From NCBI RefSeq assembly GCF_905147365.1, contig NC_056407.1, positions 14,719,001 to 14,783,000 on the forward strand: a stretch of DNA of 64,000 bases, given 5' to 3'. This document shows, piece after piece, positions 42,801 through 53,504 of this stretch (its first letter is position 1; every line of letters begins with the position of its first letter). The DNA comes from Aricia agestis (Eukaryota; Arthropoda; Insecta; Lepidoptera; Lycaenidae). The translations under genes were made by a program, and so were the position numbers. The notes beneath the pieces were generated by a model. The model worked only from the letters and a program-made list of their open reading frames with translations, was not told the origin of the DNA and ran no database searches.

Positions 42801-45800
42801 GGGGTCGCCAGTATATTTAAATCTGTAAAGGGGTCGCGAAATCGAAAAGATTGAAAAACACTGCTATACAGTATACTATGCAGGTACTAATAAAAAAGTG
42901 TCGAGGGCGAAGGCCTCTTTTCGCAACGCCGAACGCGCCATAAGGAACTTCGTTTAAAAGTTTATATAAATTGGGATAATAAGCAATTGGAATGGGTGCC
43001 AGATAAAAGACGACGGCGGGCCGCCGTGGCCGGCATCCAAAAAGCGCGACGAGCTAGACAAGTATGAGCCAGGCTGGCCTACGGCTGCGTTGGATCGAGC
43101 GGATTGACTTCGGAGGAGGCCATTACCCCGCAATGGGACAGCATAAGCTCTTTAAAAAAGCAATTCATGTTATGCAGTAAGTCCGTGTCTCTCTTAAATG
43201 CAATGTATCGGTTAGGTTAGGTTCGCTAACATAACCTAATGGCTGCACGCGGAAATATTTAATGATTACTTCACTTTAATTAAAGTGAGTGAGTGCGGCC
43301 GTAAGTCGTGTCATTCCAATATGAGTTTGTTTAAAGGCGAGTACCTAACTACTGTTATAGCAATGAAAGTTTGAAGCCCAGATATATATACAATGTGTAA
43401 CAAAAATAAGTGATAATACTTTAGGGTGTGTACGTGTTCCTTGTAGAGAGTTCACTGTGAAAGTAGCAGCTCTGAAAGACGAAAAATTTTTTTCACTTTT
43501 GTATGGGCAACGGCCCGAGCGTCACGAGTTTCCCCATACAAAAGTGAAAAAAAATTTTGGTCTTTCAGCGCTGCTACTTTCACAGTGAACTCTCTACAAG
43601 GAACACGTACACACCCTAAAGTATTATCACTTGTTTTTGTTACACCCTGTATAATAGGTATTGTAATATGGACACAATACAGTCTCTAACACAGGGGTCA
43701 CCAATTAGTTTCGCTCGGGGTACGTTGTAAGAAATGAAATGACCTTCGGGGTCCACAATAAAAAATTAAATATATTTATTAATCAGAGGTAAATACGGAA
43801 ATTACAAAGGTATTTACATATCAATGAGAAAAGTGTCAATTTTTGTAGCTAATTATCTCTCTGATGTTTCGAGTGAAATAGGTGCAAGCTATTGATATTA
43901 AATCCTGGAGATGTTCATCACTCATCAGTAAGTCGGGACCGAAATTTATTTCTAACGAAGTTCATTTTCGAGAATACTTGGTCCGCAAACAATGGGTCGG
44001 CGGTCCGGATGCGGACCGCGGTCCGCCATTTGGTGACCCCTGCTCTAACACATATAATATGACGATGCCTGAAAACATACCAACTAATATTCCCGTACTA
44101 TACTATGCACAATGCATAATATCCATTACAATAATTTCATACTGACCCTAATGCTAGCGCCATCCGGTATAAGATCTTTCGTCTCTCGTAGTTTACCAGC
44201 CGAGTCGTATACGTCATCAGCGAAGTATAACTCGGGCGCGTCCGCCGAGTCGAGCGACGTGTCAAGAATGTACTTGATCTTCGACAGGTACAGCTCGGGA
44301 TCATCTTGCTCAAAGTACTGTAAAATGATGCACATTTGACATTATGTACCGCATTTAAAAAAAAAACCTTTGTAACTTATTATACATAACTAAATGACGC
44401 CCGCAACTCCGTTGCGCCAAAACTCGTTTATCGCGCGGGAACCGTACATTCTCCGGGATAAAAAGTATCCTATGTCCTTTCCCGGGACTCAAAGTATCTC
44501 TATGCCAAATTTCAGCAAAATCGCTTCAGCGGTTTGTGCGTGAAGAGGCAACAGAGAGACAGATAGACAGACAGACGCACTTTCGAATTAATTATATTAG
44601 TATGGACGAATCTGTAGTGTGCAATGGGTACACTGCTTCATAGCGCAGCTTCAAATGTGCTTATGTTTATTTGAAACGTGAATGAATTTGTTTGAGAGTG
44701 CGAAGCGTTGCTGTAGTCGAAACATTCAACGTTAAACATTACGCCGCATGTACTCTAGTGCTGAGACGAAAAATGCAATAAAACTCTACCAGCCCCATTA
44801 CAAGCCGACTTAATGAGTAAGTACTTAAAAGAATCAATAATGTAAGAAAAGACAATTCTAATTCTTGAGAGTTGGTTAGGAAGTCACAATCTTTATAACA
44901 TCAACTACTTTGGAAATAAAAAAATATATATTTGAGTCGTTTGTTTTGAGAGTTTCGTCTCAAATGCATCTAATTAAATATTAATAGTATGATGAAATTA
45001 CAATAATCGGCCAAGTGCGAGTCGAACTCGCGCACAAAGGGTTCCGTACCGTTAAGCGAAAGTATGCAAAAAAATGTTTTTTGTATGGGAGTCCCTCTTA
45101 ATTATTTATTTTATTTTAATTTTTATTATTAATATTAAAGTACACATATAATTGCAGATTTTGTGAAAATTTCAATTGTCTAGATATTGCCATTATGGAT
45201 TACGAGCCGAAAAGGCCAAAAAAGTCACGTTTGTTGTTTGGAGCTCCCCTTAAGTGTGAACTTTATTTTGTTATTAGTATTTGTTGTTATAGTGGCATCA
45301 GAAATACACAATCTGTGAAAATTTCAGAAGTCTAGCTAAAGCGGTTCTTGAGATACAGCCTGGAGACAGACAGACAGACGGACAGACATCAAAGTAATAG
45401 GTTCTTTGGATACGGAACCTTAAAAATCATGGCCATACCTTATAGTGTACCCTCAGGCCGATGATCTGGGCAAGGAACGATCGCGCGAGACGAGCCCGCA
45501 CCAGCTGTCTGTAGCCGCCGCCCAGGGCGCTCTCGTAGAGGCATTTGCCCACCAATTTGCCGGCAAACTCAAAATGTTTTAACTAAAATAAATATAAAAA
45601 AACTATTTTAATAAACATGTGTAGGTTAGTCTATTATATTTATAATTCAGCAGGATACGTGGGAGAGCCATGCTTCGGCACGAATGGGCCGGCTCGACCG
45701 GATAAATACCACGTTCTCACAGAAAACCGGCGTGAAACAGCGCTTGCGCTGTGTTTCGCCGAGTGAGTGAGTTTACCGGAGGCCCGATCCCCTTACCCCT

Positions 45801-47866
45801 ACCCTATTCCCTTCCCTACTCTCAACTATTCCCTTCCCTTCCCTACCCTCCCCTATTACCCTATTCCCTCTTAAAAGGCCGGCAACGCACTTGCAGCTCT
45901 TCTGATGCTGCGAGTGTCCATGGGCGACGGAAGTTGCTATCTATCAGGTGACCCGTTTGCTCGTTTGCCCCCTTATTTCATTAAAAAAAAAAAGGTACTA
46001 ATAAATAATTAATCGGCCAAGTGCGAGTCGGACTCGCGCACGAAGGGTTCCGTACCGTTATAGAGGAAAAATAGGCCAAAATTTTTTTTTTTTGTTGAGA
46101 GCCCCCCTTAATTTTTTATTTTATTTCAATATTATTATTTATTATTAAAGTAGACATAAAACTAAGGCCTTTATGTAAATTTCAAGTGCCTAGCTGTTGC
46201 CATTATTGATTACGAGCAAAAAAGGCCAACAAAATTACGTTTGTTGTATGAGAGCCCCACTTAAATATTAATTTTATTTTGTTTTTAGTATTTGCTGTTA
46301 TAGCAGCAACAGAAATACACAATCTGTGAAAATTTCAGAAGTCTAGCAATAGCGGTTATTTAGTTACAGCCTGGAGACAGACAGACAGACGGACAGCGGA
46401 CAGACATCGAAGTCTCAGTAATAGAGTCCCGTTTTACCCTTTGGGTACGGAACCCTTAAAAATGTCGAGGTCAAAATATACCGTTCTGTCTAGCCTCCTT
46501 TACGCCGATACGGAACGCGCGATGAGGAACTTCGTTCCAAAAACCTACCTTAAGATGAGGCGGTCTATCGGGGTTGGGATGCACCAGGCCGGTGGGCGAG
46601 TCCTGGCACGACACGAACAGACCGAACTTGGCGTCGAACAGCTGCGCGCACAGCAGCGAGAACCACTCGCGACGCACGCCGCCCCAGTCCACGCCTGTCA
46701 ATTACTCACGTCATAAATAAATCCATACTAATATTATACATGTGAAAGTGTGTATCTCTGTCTGTCTGTTACCTTTTTTAGTATGGAGATACTTCGAATC
46801 CCGGGAAAGGACATAGGATACTTTTATAGGAAGCAATTAAACTATTTAGTAATATAAAATTATTGAAGCTATTAGATATACAATATATTATGTACATGAA
46901 GGGAATTAAGATTAGTATAGATTTTAGATTTTAGTATCACATTATAGATTTTAGTATCACGCATTTAAAATTCGCAAGCGAACTAAGGAGCGCGAGCCGG
47001 CCACGCGGCGCCTAGCGATAACACACCTACATAAGTATCGCCGATCGCGTCGCATACGCCGCGTACGCAGCTAGCGAAATCGGTCCGCTATCCACAGCGC
47101 GCGGCGCGCGATTCGCGAGCCGCGAAGTAAACAGCTGATAAGTGATAACTAAATGAGCGAACGGCGCATCTGATGCTTGGTCGTAGTTATAAAGATTTTA
47201 CTTGTAAATATTTTATTGTTTTCAATATAGTAATAGATATAAGATTGTAAATAGCTGTTTGTGTAAACAAAATACGTATAAATATGAAATTACGAGAAAT
47301 CTATACTAATATTATAAAGCGGAAGAGTTTGTTTGTTTGAACGCGCTAATCTCAGGAACTACTGGTCCGATTTGAAAAATTCCTTCAGTGTTAGATAGCC
47401 CATTTATCGAGGAAGGCTATATTTTATCACGCTAAGACTAATAGGAGCGAAGAAACAGAGGAAAATGTGATAAAAACGGGATAATTATTTGAAAGGGCTT
47501 AACTCCCGAGCCCTTTCAAATAATTTTTGGCACAATATTCAATTTATTACAAGTAACCAGACTAACAAGCAAAATAGTATATTCGATCTTGTTTTAAGAC
47601 ACACTTTTTCATCACACAACTGTGTGATGAAATAGTGTGATTGGCTTACTAAATTACTTTCTAGAATGCGAATGCTTTTGTAACATACCTTGTTCGCCTT
47701 GAAACGTAACATCGAAGTTTTTGCACCAATCCGCCACGGTGTAATGTTTGGTTGCGCGCAGACTCGAGCGCAGCAGCTCCGAGCGTAGAACACGCAGCGC
47801 GAGACGCTCGTGCGAGTGCCGTGCGTGCGCGCGACGCAACTCGCTGTAGAAGAACTCCTGCTTACT
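39716..47866 (-). CDS. AREL1: AREL1-type HECT E3 ubiquitin ligase, C-terminal seven exons (partial gene)
   Basis: Seven minus-strand exons join in phase to 388 residues: 47866-47689, 46694-46549, 45582-45439, 44317-44147, 42404-42243, 40396-40202 and 39886-39716. They form a whole HECT domain. The N lobe has SSLRATKHYTVADWCKNF, VDWGGVRREWF and LVHPNPDRPPHLK, then FAGKLVGKCLYES and FLAQIIGLRVHYK. The C lobe has LLQFTTGCSQLPPGGF and AHTCFNQLCLPDYDSYEQ, with the catalytic Cys codon at 39818-39820. The motifs match AREL1 (KIAA0317), which ubiquitinates pro-apoptotic proteins in animals, better than other HECT ligases. The N-terminal half (filamin-like domain in the family) is not in the window. 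Confidence 0.88.
40202..40396 (-). CDS. AREL1: AREL1 exon, HECT C-lobe start
   Basis: 65 codons, phase 0. Acceptor TTTCAG before CTATTG; donor AAG|GTGGAA. Encodes LLACGSGEVCVSDWRAHALV through LLQFTTGCSQLPPGGFK. Locally very GC-rich in AT-rich surroundings. Confidence 0.87.
40534..40732. mobile_element. foldback element in AREL1 intron
   Basis: GCCTACGCGACCAAGCGACT...GCGGGAGCGTCAAGTTG (about 40555-40602) pairs with its complement at 40665-40713 around a 60-bp loop. Weaker pairing continues outward (ATACTTTGTT against AACAAAGCAT). Confidence 0.65.
42243..42404 (-). CDS. AREL1: AREL1 exon, HECT middle
   Basis: 54 codons, phase 0. Acceptor TGCTCAG; donor GAG|GTAGAG. Encodes VTDNNKLQYLDALAQWRLGA through VPDHLLAIFDENELEVLE. 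Confidence 0.87.
42655..42863. mobile_element. hAT MITE with exact 8-bp target duplication
   Basis: The ends CAGTGTTTTTCAATCT and its perfect complement are flanked on both sides by CTATACAG (42647-42654, 42864-42871). 209 bp, with a G-rich run near 42690. Textbook hAT MITE structure inside the AREL1 intron. Confidence 0.88.
43388..43652. mobile_element. foldback element in AREL1 intron
   Basis: GTGTAACAAAAATAAGTGAT...AGAGTTCACTGTGAAAGTAG pairs over about 120 bp with the complement ending at TTTTTGTTACACCCTGTAT. One arm of the same family lies inside the Helitron at 20454-20592. Confidence 0.72.
43692..44042. mobile_element. hAT MITE with exact 8-bp target duplication
   Basis: The ends CAGGGGTCACCAA and TTGGTGACCCCTG are perfect inverted repeats, flanked by CTCTAACA on both sides (43684-43691, 44043-44050). 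351 bp, inside the AREL1 intron. Confidence 0.88.
44147..44317 (-). CDS. AREL1: AREL1 exon, HECT N-lobe
   Basis: 57 codons, phase 0. Acceptor TTTTACAG; donor AGG|GTCAGT. Encodes YFEQDDPELYLSKIKYILDT through KDLIPDGASIR. Confidence 0.87.
44390..44606 (-). mobile_element. short non-autonomous Helitron, minus strand
   Basis: On the minus strand it starts TCCATACTAATATAATTAAT, has the CTGTCTGTCT run, and ends GGCGCAACGGAGTTGCGGGC GTCATTTAG, with the hairpin GCAACggaGTTGC near the 3' end. The expected CTAG end reads TTAG. Closely related to 53152-53358. Confidence 0.65.
45008..45428 (+). mobile_element. interspersed repeat, CGGCCAAGTGCGAG family
   Basis: Starts CGGCCAAGTGCGAGTCGAAC and ends GGATACGGAACCTTAAAAAT, just before the AREL1 exon at 45439. 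It shares blocks with 46014, 48865, 59505 and 1915. Family unassigned (SINE-like or LINE-derived). Confidence 0.65.
45439..45582 (-). CDS. AREL1: AREL1 exon, HECT N-lobe
   Basis: 48 codons, phase 0. Acceptor TTATTTTAG; donor AAG|GTATGG. Encodes LKHFEFAGKLVGKCLYESAL through FLAQIIGLRVHYK. Confidence 0.87.
45659..45993 (+). mobile_element. SINE-like repeat with poly(A) tail
   Basis: Head GGGAGAGCCATGCTTCGGCA, then CCGGCGTGAAACAGCG, a CCCTTCCCTA-rich middle, GCCGGCAACGCACTTGCAGC and a terminal A run at about 45983-45993. A truncated minus-strand copy lies at 596-880. Confidence 0.7.
46014..46462 (+). mobile_element. interspersed repeat, CGGCCAAGTGCGAG family
   Basis: Full-looking copy from CGGCCAAGTGCGAGTCGGAC to GGGTACGGAACCCTTAAAAA, with the GACAGACAGACAGACGGACA run. 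Lies in the AREL1 intron, 87 bp downstream of the exon at 46549-46694 in gene orientation. Confidence 0.7.
46549..46694 (-). CDS. AREL1: AREL1 exon, HECT N-lobe start
   Basis: 146 nt. Acceptor ATTGACAG; its first two bases finish a Gly codon. Donor AAG|GTAGGT. Encodes VDWGGVRREWFSLLCAQLFD through LVHPNPDRPPHLK. Confidence 0.88.
46970..47115. other. CpG-rich patch in AREL1 intron
   Basis: Dense in CG within AT-rich DNA (GCCGGCCACGCGGCGCC, CGCGCGGCGCGCGATTCGCG). No ORF. It could be a regulatory patch or the core of an old repeat; the sequence alone does not decide. Confidence 0.4.
47302..47530 (+). mobile_element. Helitron 5' fragment
   Basis: TCTATACTAATATTATAAAG, GAGTTTGTTTGTTTGAACGC and GCTAATCTCAGGAACTACTG, the plus-strand version of the fragments at 9476-10127. 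It ends in a small inverted repeat (ATTATTTGAAAGGGC against GCCCTTTCAAATAAT). No CTAG end seen. Confidence 0.55.
47689..47866 (-). CDS. AREL1: AREL1 exon, first of those visible
   Basis: 178 nt. Acceptor TTAACAG; donor AAG|GTATGT, leaving one base. Encodes SKQEFFYSELRRAHARHSHE through CKNFDVTFQGEQ. Further 5' exons must lie to the right; I found none up to 64000. Confidence 0.85.
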
Positions 47867-47997
47867 CTGTTAACAAAACAATTGTATCACTACATAGTAT
47901 AAAACCAAGCCACGTTCTCTGTCTCTATGACCCTTTCTATGCTTATTGATTAAATCTCGAAAACTACGCAATGGATTTTGATGAGTTTTTTATTTTT

Positions 47998-48690
47998 ACA
48001 ATATAGGTAATCTGCAGATTCCCTGATACCACCCGATAATAATAATGGATCATGGGTCACTAGTATGTAAATGCTGAGGGTGATAAATGCACTATTAGCA
48101 GAGGCCCGTAGGAAACGAAAATCAGACTTACAGTTCAAGCAAAGTATTATAATATATTTAGAATTTATTTATTTAGAATAATTTGATGTTCTGGTACTTA
48201 AACTAGGCCTAGCCTGTCTCTTAAGTACTGGTTACTTCCAGTGTAACAAACTAATATTATGTATAATATACAGTATTAATAATAACTATCGCAACCACTA
48301 TTTACTGTGGGTAGTAAGAAATATTTATCTACTACGTGGACCACGGTGCAAGCGCTGGCGGTACAGCCGATAAGACCCGATGCGACGCACCATATTGTAC
48401 CAAGCACACGTACACACTAAGTTCATAACGAAAGAATGATAGAAGGTGCAGAAAAAGAGATGATAAGCACAGTATGATACAACTTACAAGCACTAAATAA
48501 TATTCAAGAGTTCAAGCACAGAATAGTGACTTAGCGAGATATTTAAAGCTTGCCGTGAAAGAGCGAGGGACATGCGCCCCGCGTCAATGTCGGGGAGAGA
48601 CTAGAATGTTCTCGAACGACAGTCGATAAACGCATGTCGCATGCGCGTGCGCCGCTCCAGGCGGGACCGGTTATATGCAATAACGTATCG
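47998..48690 (+). repeat. segmental duplication, unit A
   Basis: Blocks GGTAATCTGCAGATTCCCTG, CTTACAAGCACTAAATAATA, TATTTAAAGCTTGCCG, GCGTCAATGTCGGGGAG and CCGCTCCAGGCGGGACCGG recur in the same order at 49318-52580. The shared GC-rich part (48555-48670) stands out from its surroundings. Confidence 0.65.
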
Positions 48691-48864
48691 ACCGTCTGAT
48701 ATGCATTTAGTTTAATTAACAATAATTGTATAGTTGTAAATATGTAAAATATTATGTGTATTTTATAATATAAAAAATTTAAATAGGTATCAGTAAAATT
48801 GTAAAAAAATAGATTGGCGATTGTATGTGCCTCACTATCACTATATAGTATAAAACAAAGTCGC

Positions 48865-49304
48865 TTTTTAGGGTTCCGTACCCAAAGGGTAAAAACAGGA
48901 CCCTATTACTGAGACTTCGATGTCTGTCCGTCTCTCTCCGTCTGTCTGTCTGTCTCCAGGCTGTAACTCAAGAACCGCTATAGCTAGACTTCTGAAATTT
49001 CCACAGATTATGTATTTCTGGTGCCGCTATAACAACAAATACTAAAAACAAAATAAAGTTTATATTTAAGCGAGGCTCCTATCCAACAAATGTTATTTTT
49101 TTGGTCTTTTTGGCTCGTAGTCCATAATGACATACACTTGTCACAAAATCCTTAATTATATGTGTACTTTATTGTTAAATAATAAAATTAAAATAAAATG
49201 AATAATTATGGGGGCTCCCATACAAAAAACACAACTTTTTCCTTATTTTCACTCTATAACGGTTCGGAATCCTTCGTGCACGAGTCCGACTCGCACTTGT
49301 CCGA
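48865..49304 (-). mobile_element. interspersed repeat, CGGCCAAGTGCGAG family, minus strand
   Basis: Reverse-complement copy: TTTTTAGGGTTCCGTACCCA at the left, GTCTGTCCGTCTCTCTCCGT, then GAGTCCGACTCGCACTTGTC at the right. Confidence 0.68.
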
Positions 49305-49833
49305 TTATTCTGCACATTACAATATAGGTATTAGGTAATCTGCAGATTCCCTGATATGATCCGTTAATGGATCATGAGTCACTAGTACTTATGTAAATTA
49401 TGAGGGTGACAAAAGAGAGGTCCGTAGGAAATGAAAATCAGACTTACAAGTTACAGTACAAGCAAAGTAGATTGTCCCAACTTACAAGCACTAAATAATA
49501 TTCAAGAGTTCAAGCGCAGAATAGTGACTTACCGAGATATTTAAAGCTTGCCGCGAAAGAGCGTGGGACATCCGCTTCGCGTCAATGTCGGGGAGTAACT
49601 GGATTCTAGAATGTTCCAGTGTTGCCAACTATTCACAACATTTTCCACCTAAAGCGACTTCAAAACCCACTAAATTCCAACAAAAATCCCCAAAAAAACA
49701 AAATATTTAAAATACTTAGGGTGTGTTCTACTAAGCGCTCAAAACGCTGAAATACAGCTTCAGCAAGCATTTATTATTAAATGTATTTGTATTTATTATT
49801 AAAATGTTCATCTATACTAATATTTCTATACTA

Positions 49834-50568
49834 TCTATATATATAAAAGAAAGTCGTGTTTGTTACAACACTTATAACTCGAGAACGGCTGGACCGATTG
49901 CCATGTTTTTTGATTTGTTGGATTTATTTCCGTCCTGAATAGCAGAATACATCTTAAAAATAATGAAAACTCGATATGTGTAATGATCTTGAATCATATG
50001 ATCTCGAATGAACTTAATCATTTCAATAGATGCTGATTTGTTTATTACATGTCAAACATTTGTTGTCCAATCCTGTCAAATAGTGTAGCAAATATTTTTT
50101 TTTGGAGCTTATGGCCTGGTTGTTGAGACTTTTAAGCCACAACTTTATTTTTTTCTGAAGACATCATGTGTGCGTTCAGAAATTTATTTTTTGTAAAATG
50201 TCTACAAAGTTAAGGTACTGTTATATTTGTTTGTTAATTATTTAATTTATAATTCCCAAAAATAATACCTAAGATTTATTCTACAGTAAAAACATAAAAT
50301 CATCGGAAAGGAACGGAATTTAGGCTGCTTTATGGCGAAACACTAGAATCACGACATTTTCTAGCGAACACTCAAAAATACAATGTCTGTTTCCAAATGA
50401 CTTCATAAGGGATACTTTTTATCCCGAAAAATGTACGGTTTCCGCACAATAAACTATGATTTTCACCTAAACCATTTAATCTATTTTGATGAAATTTGGT
50501 ATGGAGCTATACTCATTTTAATCATGGTTAAATCGTTAAGACAGGACAACGTCTGTCGGGTCAGCTAG
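49834..50568 (+). mobile_element. complete nested Helitron, 735 bp
   Basis: Starts TCTATATATATAAAAGAAAG after A. Ends GTCTGTCGGGTCAGCTAG before T. Related in its 5' half to the Helitron at 62565-63913. Confidence 0.75.
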
Positions 50569-50627
50569 TAATATTATAAATGCGAAAGTATCTCTGTCTG
50601 TCTGTCTGTATGTCTGTCTCGCTTTCA

Positions 50628-51270
50628 CGCCAAAACTACTGAACCGATTGTGATGAAATTTTGTACACAGATAGTCTAAAGCCTGAGAAAGGACATAGGC
50701 TACTTTTTAACTGGAAAAAGGGGTTGCAAGGGGGTGAAAATGCGTAAATTTGGTCAAATTAAGTTAGTTCCAAAAACTCAAAACAGATGGCGCCAAGAGT
50801 CCTCTAGATCGCGCTATCGCTTGCTCATGCGTATTTCTATAAGAGGTGGTACCATGTTGAGTTAAGTTTTTCGATTCTTTCGATTGTTATGACACGTTAT
50901 TAACTAATAACTCACCTACGAACTTAGATATCAAATTCAAAAACAACAGCGCCAAAACTACTGAACCGATTGTAATGAAATTTTGTACACAGATAGTCTG
51001 AGAAAGGACATAGGCTACTTCTTACTGGAAAAAGGGGTTGTAAGGGGGTGCTTATGCGTAAATTTGTTCAAATTAATTTAGTTTCAAAAACTGGAACAGA
51101 TGGCGCCAAGAGTCGCCTAGATCGCGCTATCGCTTGCTCATATGTATTTCTATAAGATGTGGTACCATGTTGAGTTAATATTTTCGATTCTTTCGATTGT
51201 TATACATGTTATTAAATATTAAATAACTCACCTACCAACATAGATATCAGAAACAAGTAACAACAGTCTA
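50628..51270 (+). repeat. 322-bp tandem duplication inside Helitron
   Basis: CGCCAAAACTACTGAACCGA starts at 50628 and again at 50950. Both units run through GATGGCGCCAAGAGTC, CGCGCTATCGCTTGCTCAT and CGATTCTTTCGATTGTTAT, with scattered differences. Confidence 0.8.
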
Positions 51271-51562
51271 CCAATAATAAATACTAAATAGTTTATGGGC
51301 ATTGGGCTAAGCTAAAGTTGTGTAATGCATTATGCAGCTAAGTTGTGTAACGCTAAATAGTAAATAAACTTTAAAATTGGGTATATAGAAGTTTAATTAA
51401 AAAAAAAAAAACATTATGTGCACACTACACGGCTGTTTTGGGTAATTTGACTATTTTGATTTAAGGGGTACGAGGGTTTTAAAAAGCTTTTGACACCAAT
51501 TTTGTTGACACCGCGCGCTACAAACTGAAGTCCACGCGGACGAAGTCGCAGGCAACAGCTAG

Positions 51563-53151
51563 TTTTAATAATAAATGCTTCTTTTAATAACATTAATATT
51601 TTTTTTAATTTAAAATATTATTATAATACTAGCTGTCCCGGTGAACTTCGTGTCACTTTAAAACCTTCCCTGGACTTCTACGAATATTCTAAGACTAAAA
51701 TTAGCCCAACCCGTTCAGCCGTTTTCGAGTTTTAGCGTTACTAACATAATTGAAAATCCACTTCTATATATTTGACTTTTAAGTATTATCCCAAATCTTT
51801 TGTATGGGAGTATAGAAAAGTGTTGTTTTTAGACTTATTCAGGAAATTATTATTTTTTTTTGAATTTTTCTCTCCGTAAGAACCATCCTCGTACTTCAAG
51901 GAATATTTAAAAAAAAGAATTAGCGAAATCGGTCCAACCGTTCTCGAGTTTTCCGCTTAGCAACACATTCAGCGACTTATTTTTATATTCTAAAAATTAT
52001 AATTTTAACAATTTATACTTTAGTAAGTAGATAAAATATTATTTTAGCATAAAATAAAGAATTATTAGAATAAAGTAATTAATTTTCAAAAGATTTTCAT
52101 ATTGTAGCTGAGTCACTTAGAGCTGAGAACAATTCGTCAGCTGCCTTTGCTTCTGCTCGTAATTGTTATTCAGACTGAGATTCTTTAAAATCATACATTT
52201 TTATTTTTTACAATCGGTCAGCCTACTGTCAGCAGTGTCAGCTGGTACGACTCTTATCTATAAAGTATGCTATGGAGTATAGAGACATATTGTGCGGTTT
52301 CAGTTTCATCTAGTAGCTGTTGAAGTAATTTTCTTTATGCAATTTTATTTAAATCGATACCAAACTCTAAGGTTGTTGCAAAAAAAGTTATCCATTCTTC
52401 AAAAATTTTACACCCAAAAATATTCCCAAAATATTTTACCCCCTAAAAACCAACTAAATGTATTTTTTCTCACTAAATTCAGTGGGATAGCCCCATAGTT
52501 GGCAACACTGGAATGTTCTCGAACGCATGCGCGTGCACCGCTCCAGGCGGGACCGGAACCGGTTATATTATGCAATAGTGCGAGGCACTGCTCGATAATA
52601 AGTCATTTTGAGTTGGACTGTTGTTAAACAACTGATTAATGATTATAATTTATAGCAATAAAAATTGTCGATGATTACTGAGCTCTGCAGTACCAACACT
52701 GTTTTTGCCAAATTTAATAAGAGAAATATGGATAAACCATCCATCTACTACCAGGGCCCCCGTAAGGGCTTCTGGCGCCTGTGTGCAAAAAAAGGATTTT
52801 GGCGCCCCTTAGGCAAATTTTTTTGGTACTTGGTTTTGGCGCCCCTAAAATTGCGCTTGGAAGTTGTAAACTATTTATCTTTAGTTGTGTATCTAAGAAT
52901 ATGTGATGCCGGTTACTAACATTATTAGCCAAGCGGCGAGAAACGGCTTTTTTGGCTTATTATCATTACTAGCGATAAATAGCGGCTGGTTACTTTTCTT
53001 TGATAATACCTAATCATATAAGTTCGTTTATTTTTTATGGTTTTTATTCTGATTTACTTACAATAGGATATATAGGAATATAGGATATAAGTAATAAGTA
53101 GGTAAGTAGAGATTAATCTTTCCCATTCGCATTTACTAATTTATGATAAAA
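51563..53151. other. repeat-derived AT-rich spacer, no gene seen
   Basis: The first part belongs to the hAT-type element and holds further Helitron-like debris (CTAGCTGTCCCGGTGAACTT near 51633). After 52580 I see only AT-rich DNA without a supported gene. Confidence 0.4.
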
Positions 53152-53358
53152 CTAGATGACGCCCGCAACTCCGTTGCGCCAAAATTCGTTTATCGCGCCG
53201 GAACCTTACATTTTTCCGGGGTAAAAACTATCCTATGTCCTTTCTCGGAACTCAAAGTATTTCCATGTCAATTTTCAGCAAAATCGGTTCAGCGGTTCGA
53301 GCGTGAAGAGGTAACAGACAGACAGGCAAACAGACGCACTTTCGCATTTATAATATTA
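53152..53358 (-). mobile_element. short non-autonomous Helitron, minus strand
   Basis: CTAG at 53152 (minus-strand 3' end GGCGTCATCTAG) with the hairpin GCAACggaGTTGC, running to AATATTATAAATGCGAAAGT near 53358. The TC start is eroded. Sister of 44390-44606. Confidence 0.65.
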
Positions 53359-53504
53359 AACCTAGAAGTAGGTACTTAAGTATAGATAAGCAATTTATAT
53401 TTTACTTAAGTACGTAATGTGCCACTGAACAAATAATTCACTCAACCACCACAAACCACAAACAAACACGTATATTTCCATTGAATTATTCCGGCGAAAT
53501 ATTC

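Larger units (their letters stand above)
49825..51562 (+). mobile_element. Helitron containing a second Helitron and an internal duplication
   Basis: Starts TCTATACTA (49825-49833), is broken by another Helitron (49834-50568), then continues TAATATTATAAATGCGAAAG. It ends ACGCGGACGAAGTCGCAGGC AACAGCTAG before T. A 322-bp stretch (50628-50949) is repeated in tandem at 50950-51270. Confidence 0.75.
49617..52510. mobile_element. 2.9-kb hAT-type non-autonomous element carrying nested Helitrons
   Basis: The ends CAGTGTTGCCAACTAT and ATAGTTGGCAACACTG are perfect inverted repeats. The 8-bp target GAATGTTC flanks both sides (49609-49616, 52511-52518), and unit A of the duplication gives the empty site (AGAATGTTCTCGAAC near 48605). 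No transposase ORF is present. A Helitron pair at 49825-51562 makes up over half of its length. Confidence 0.82.
49318..52580 (+). repeat. segmental duplication, unit B, interrupted by hAT-type element
   Basis: Second copy of unit A (47998-48690). It lacks about 330 bp found in unit A and is split by the 2.9-kb element at 49617-52510. It resumes at GAATGTTCTCGAACGCATGC and ends near GGGACCGGAACCGGTTATAT. Confidence 0.62.

Noticed and set aside
42880..43160. Possible LINE-like C-terminal coding text (WVPDKRRRAAVAGI)
   Set aside because: Too short, interrupted by stops, and no RT or endonuclease motif nearby.
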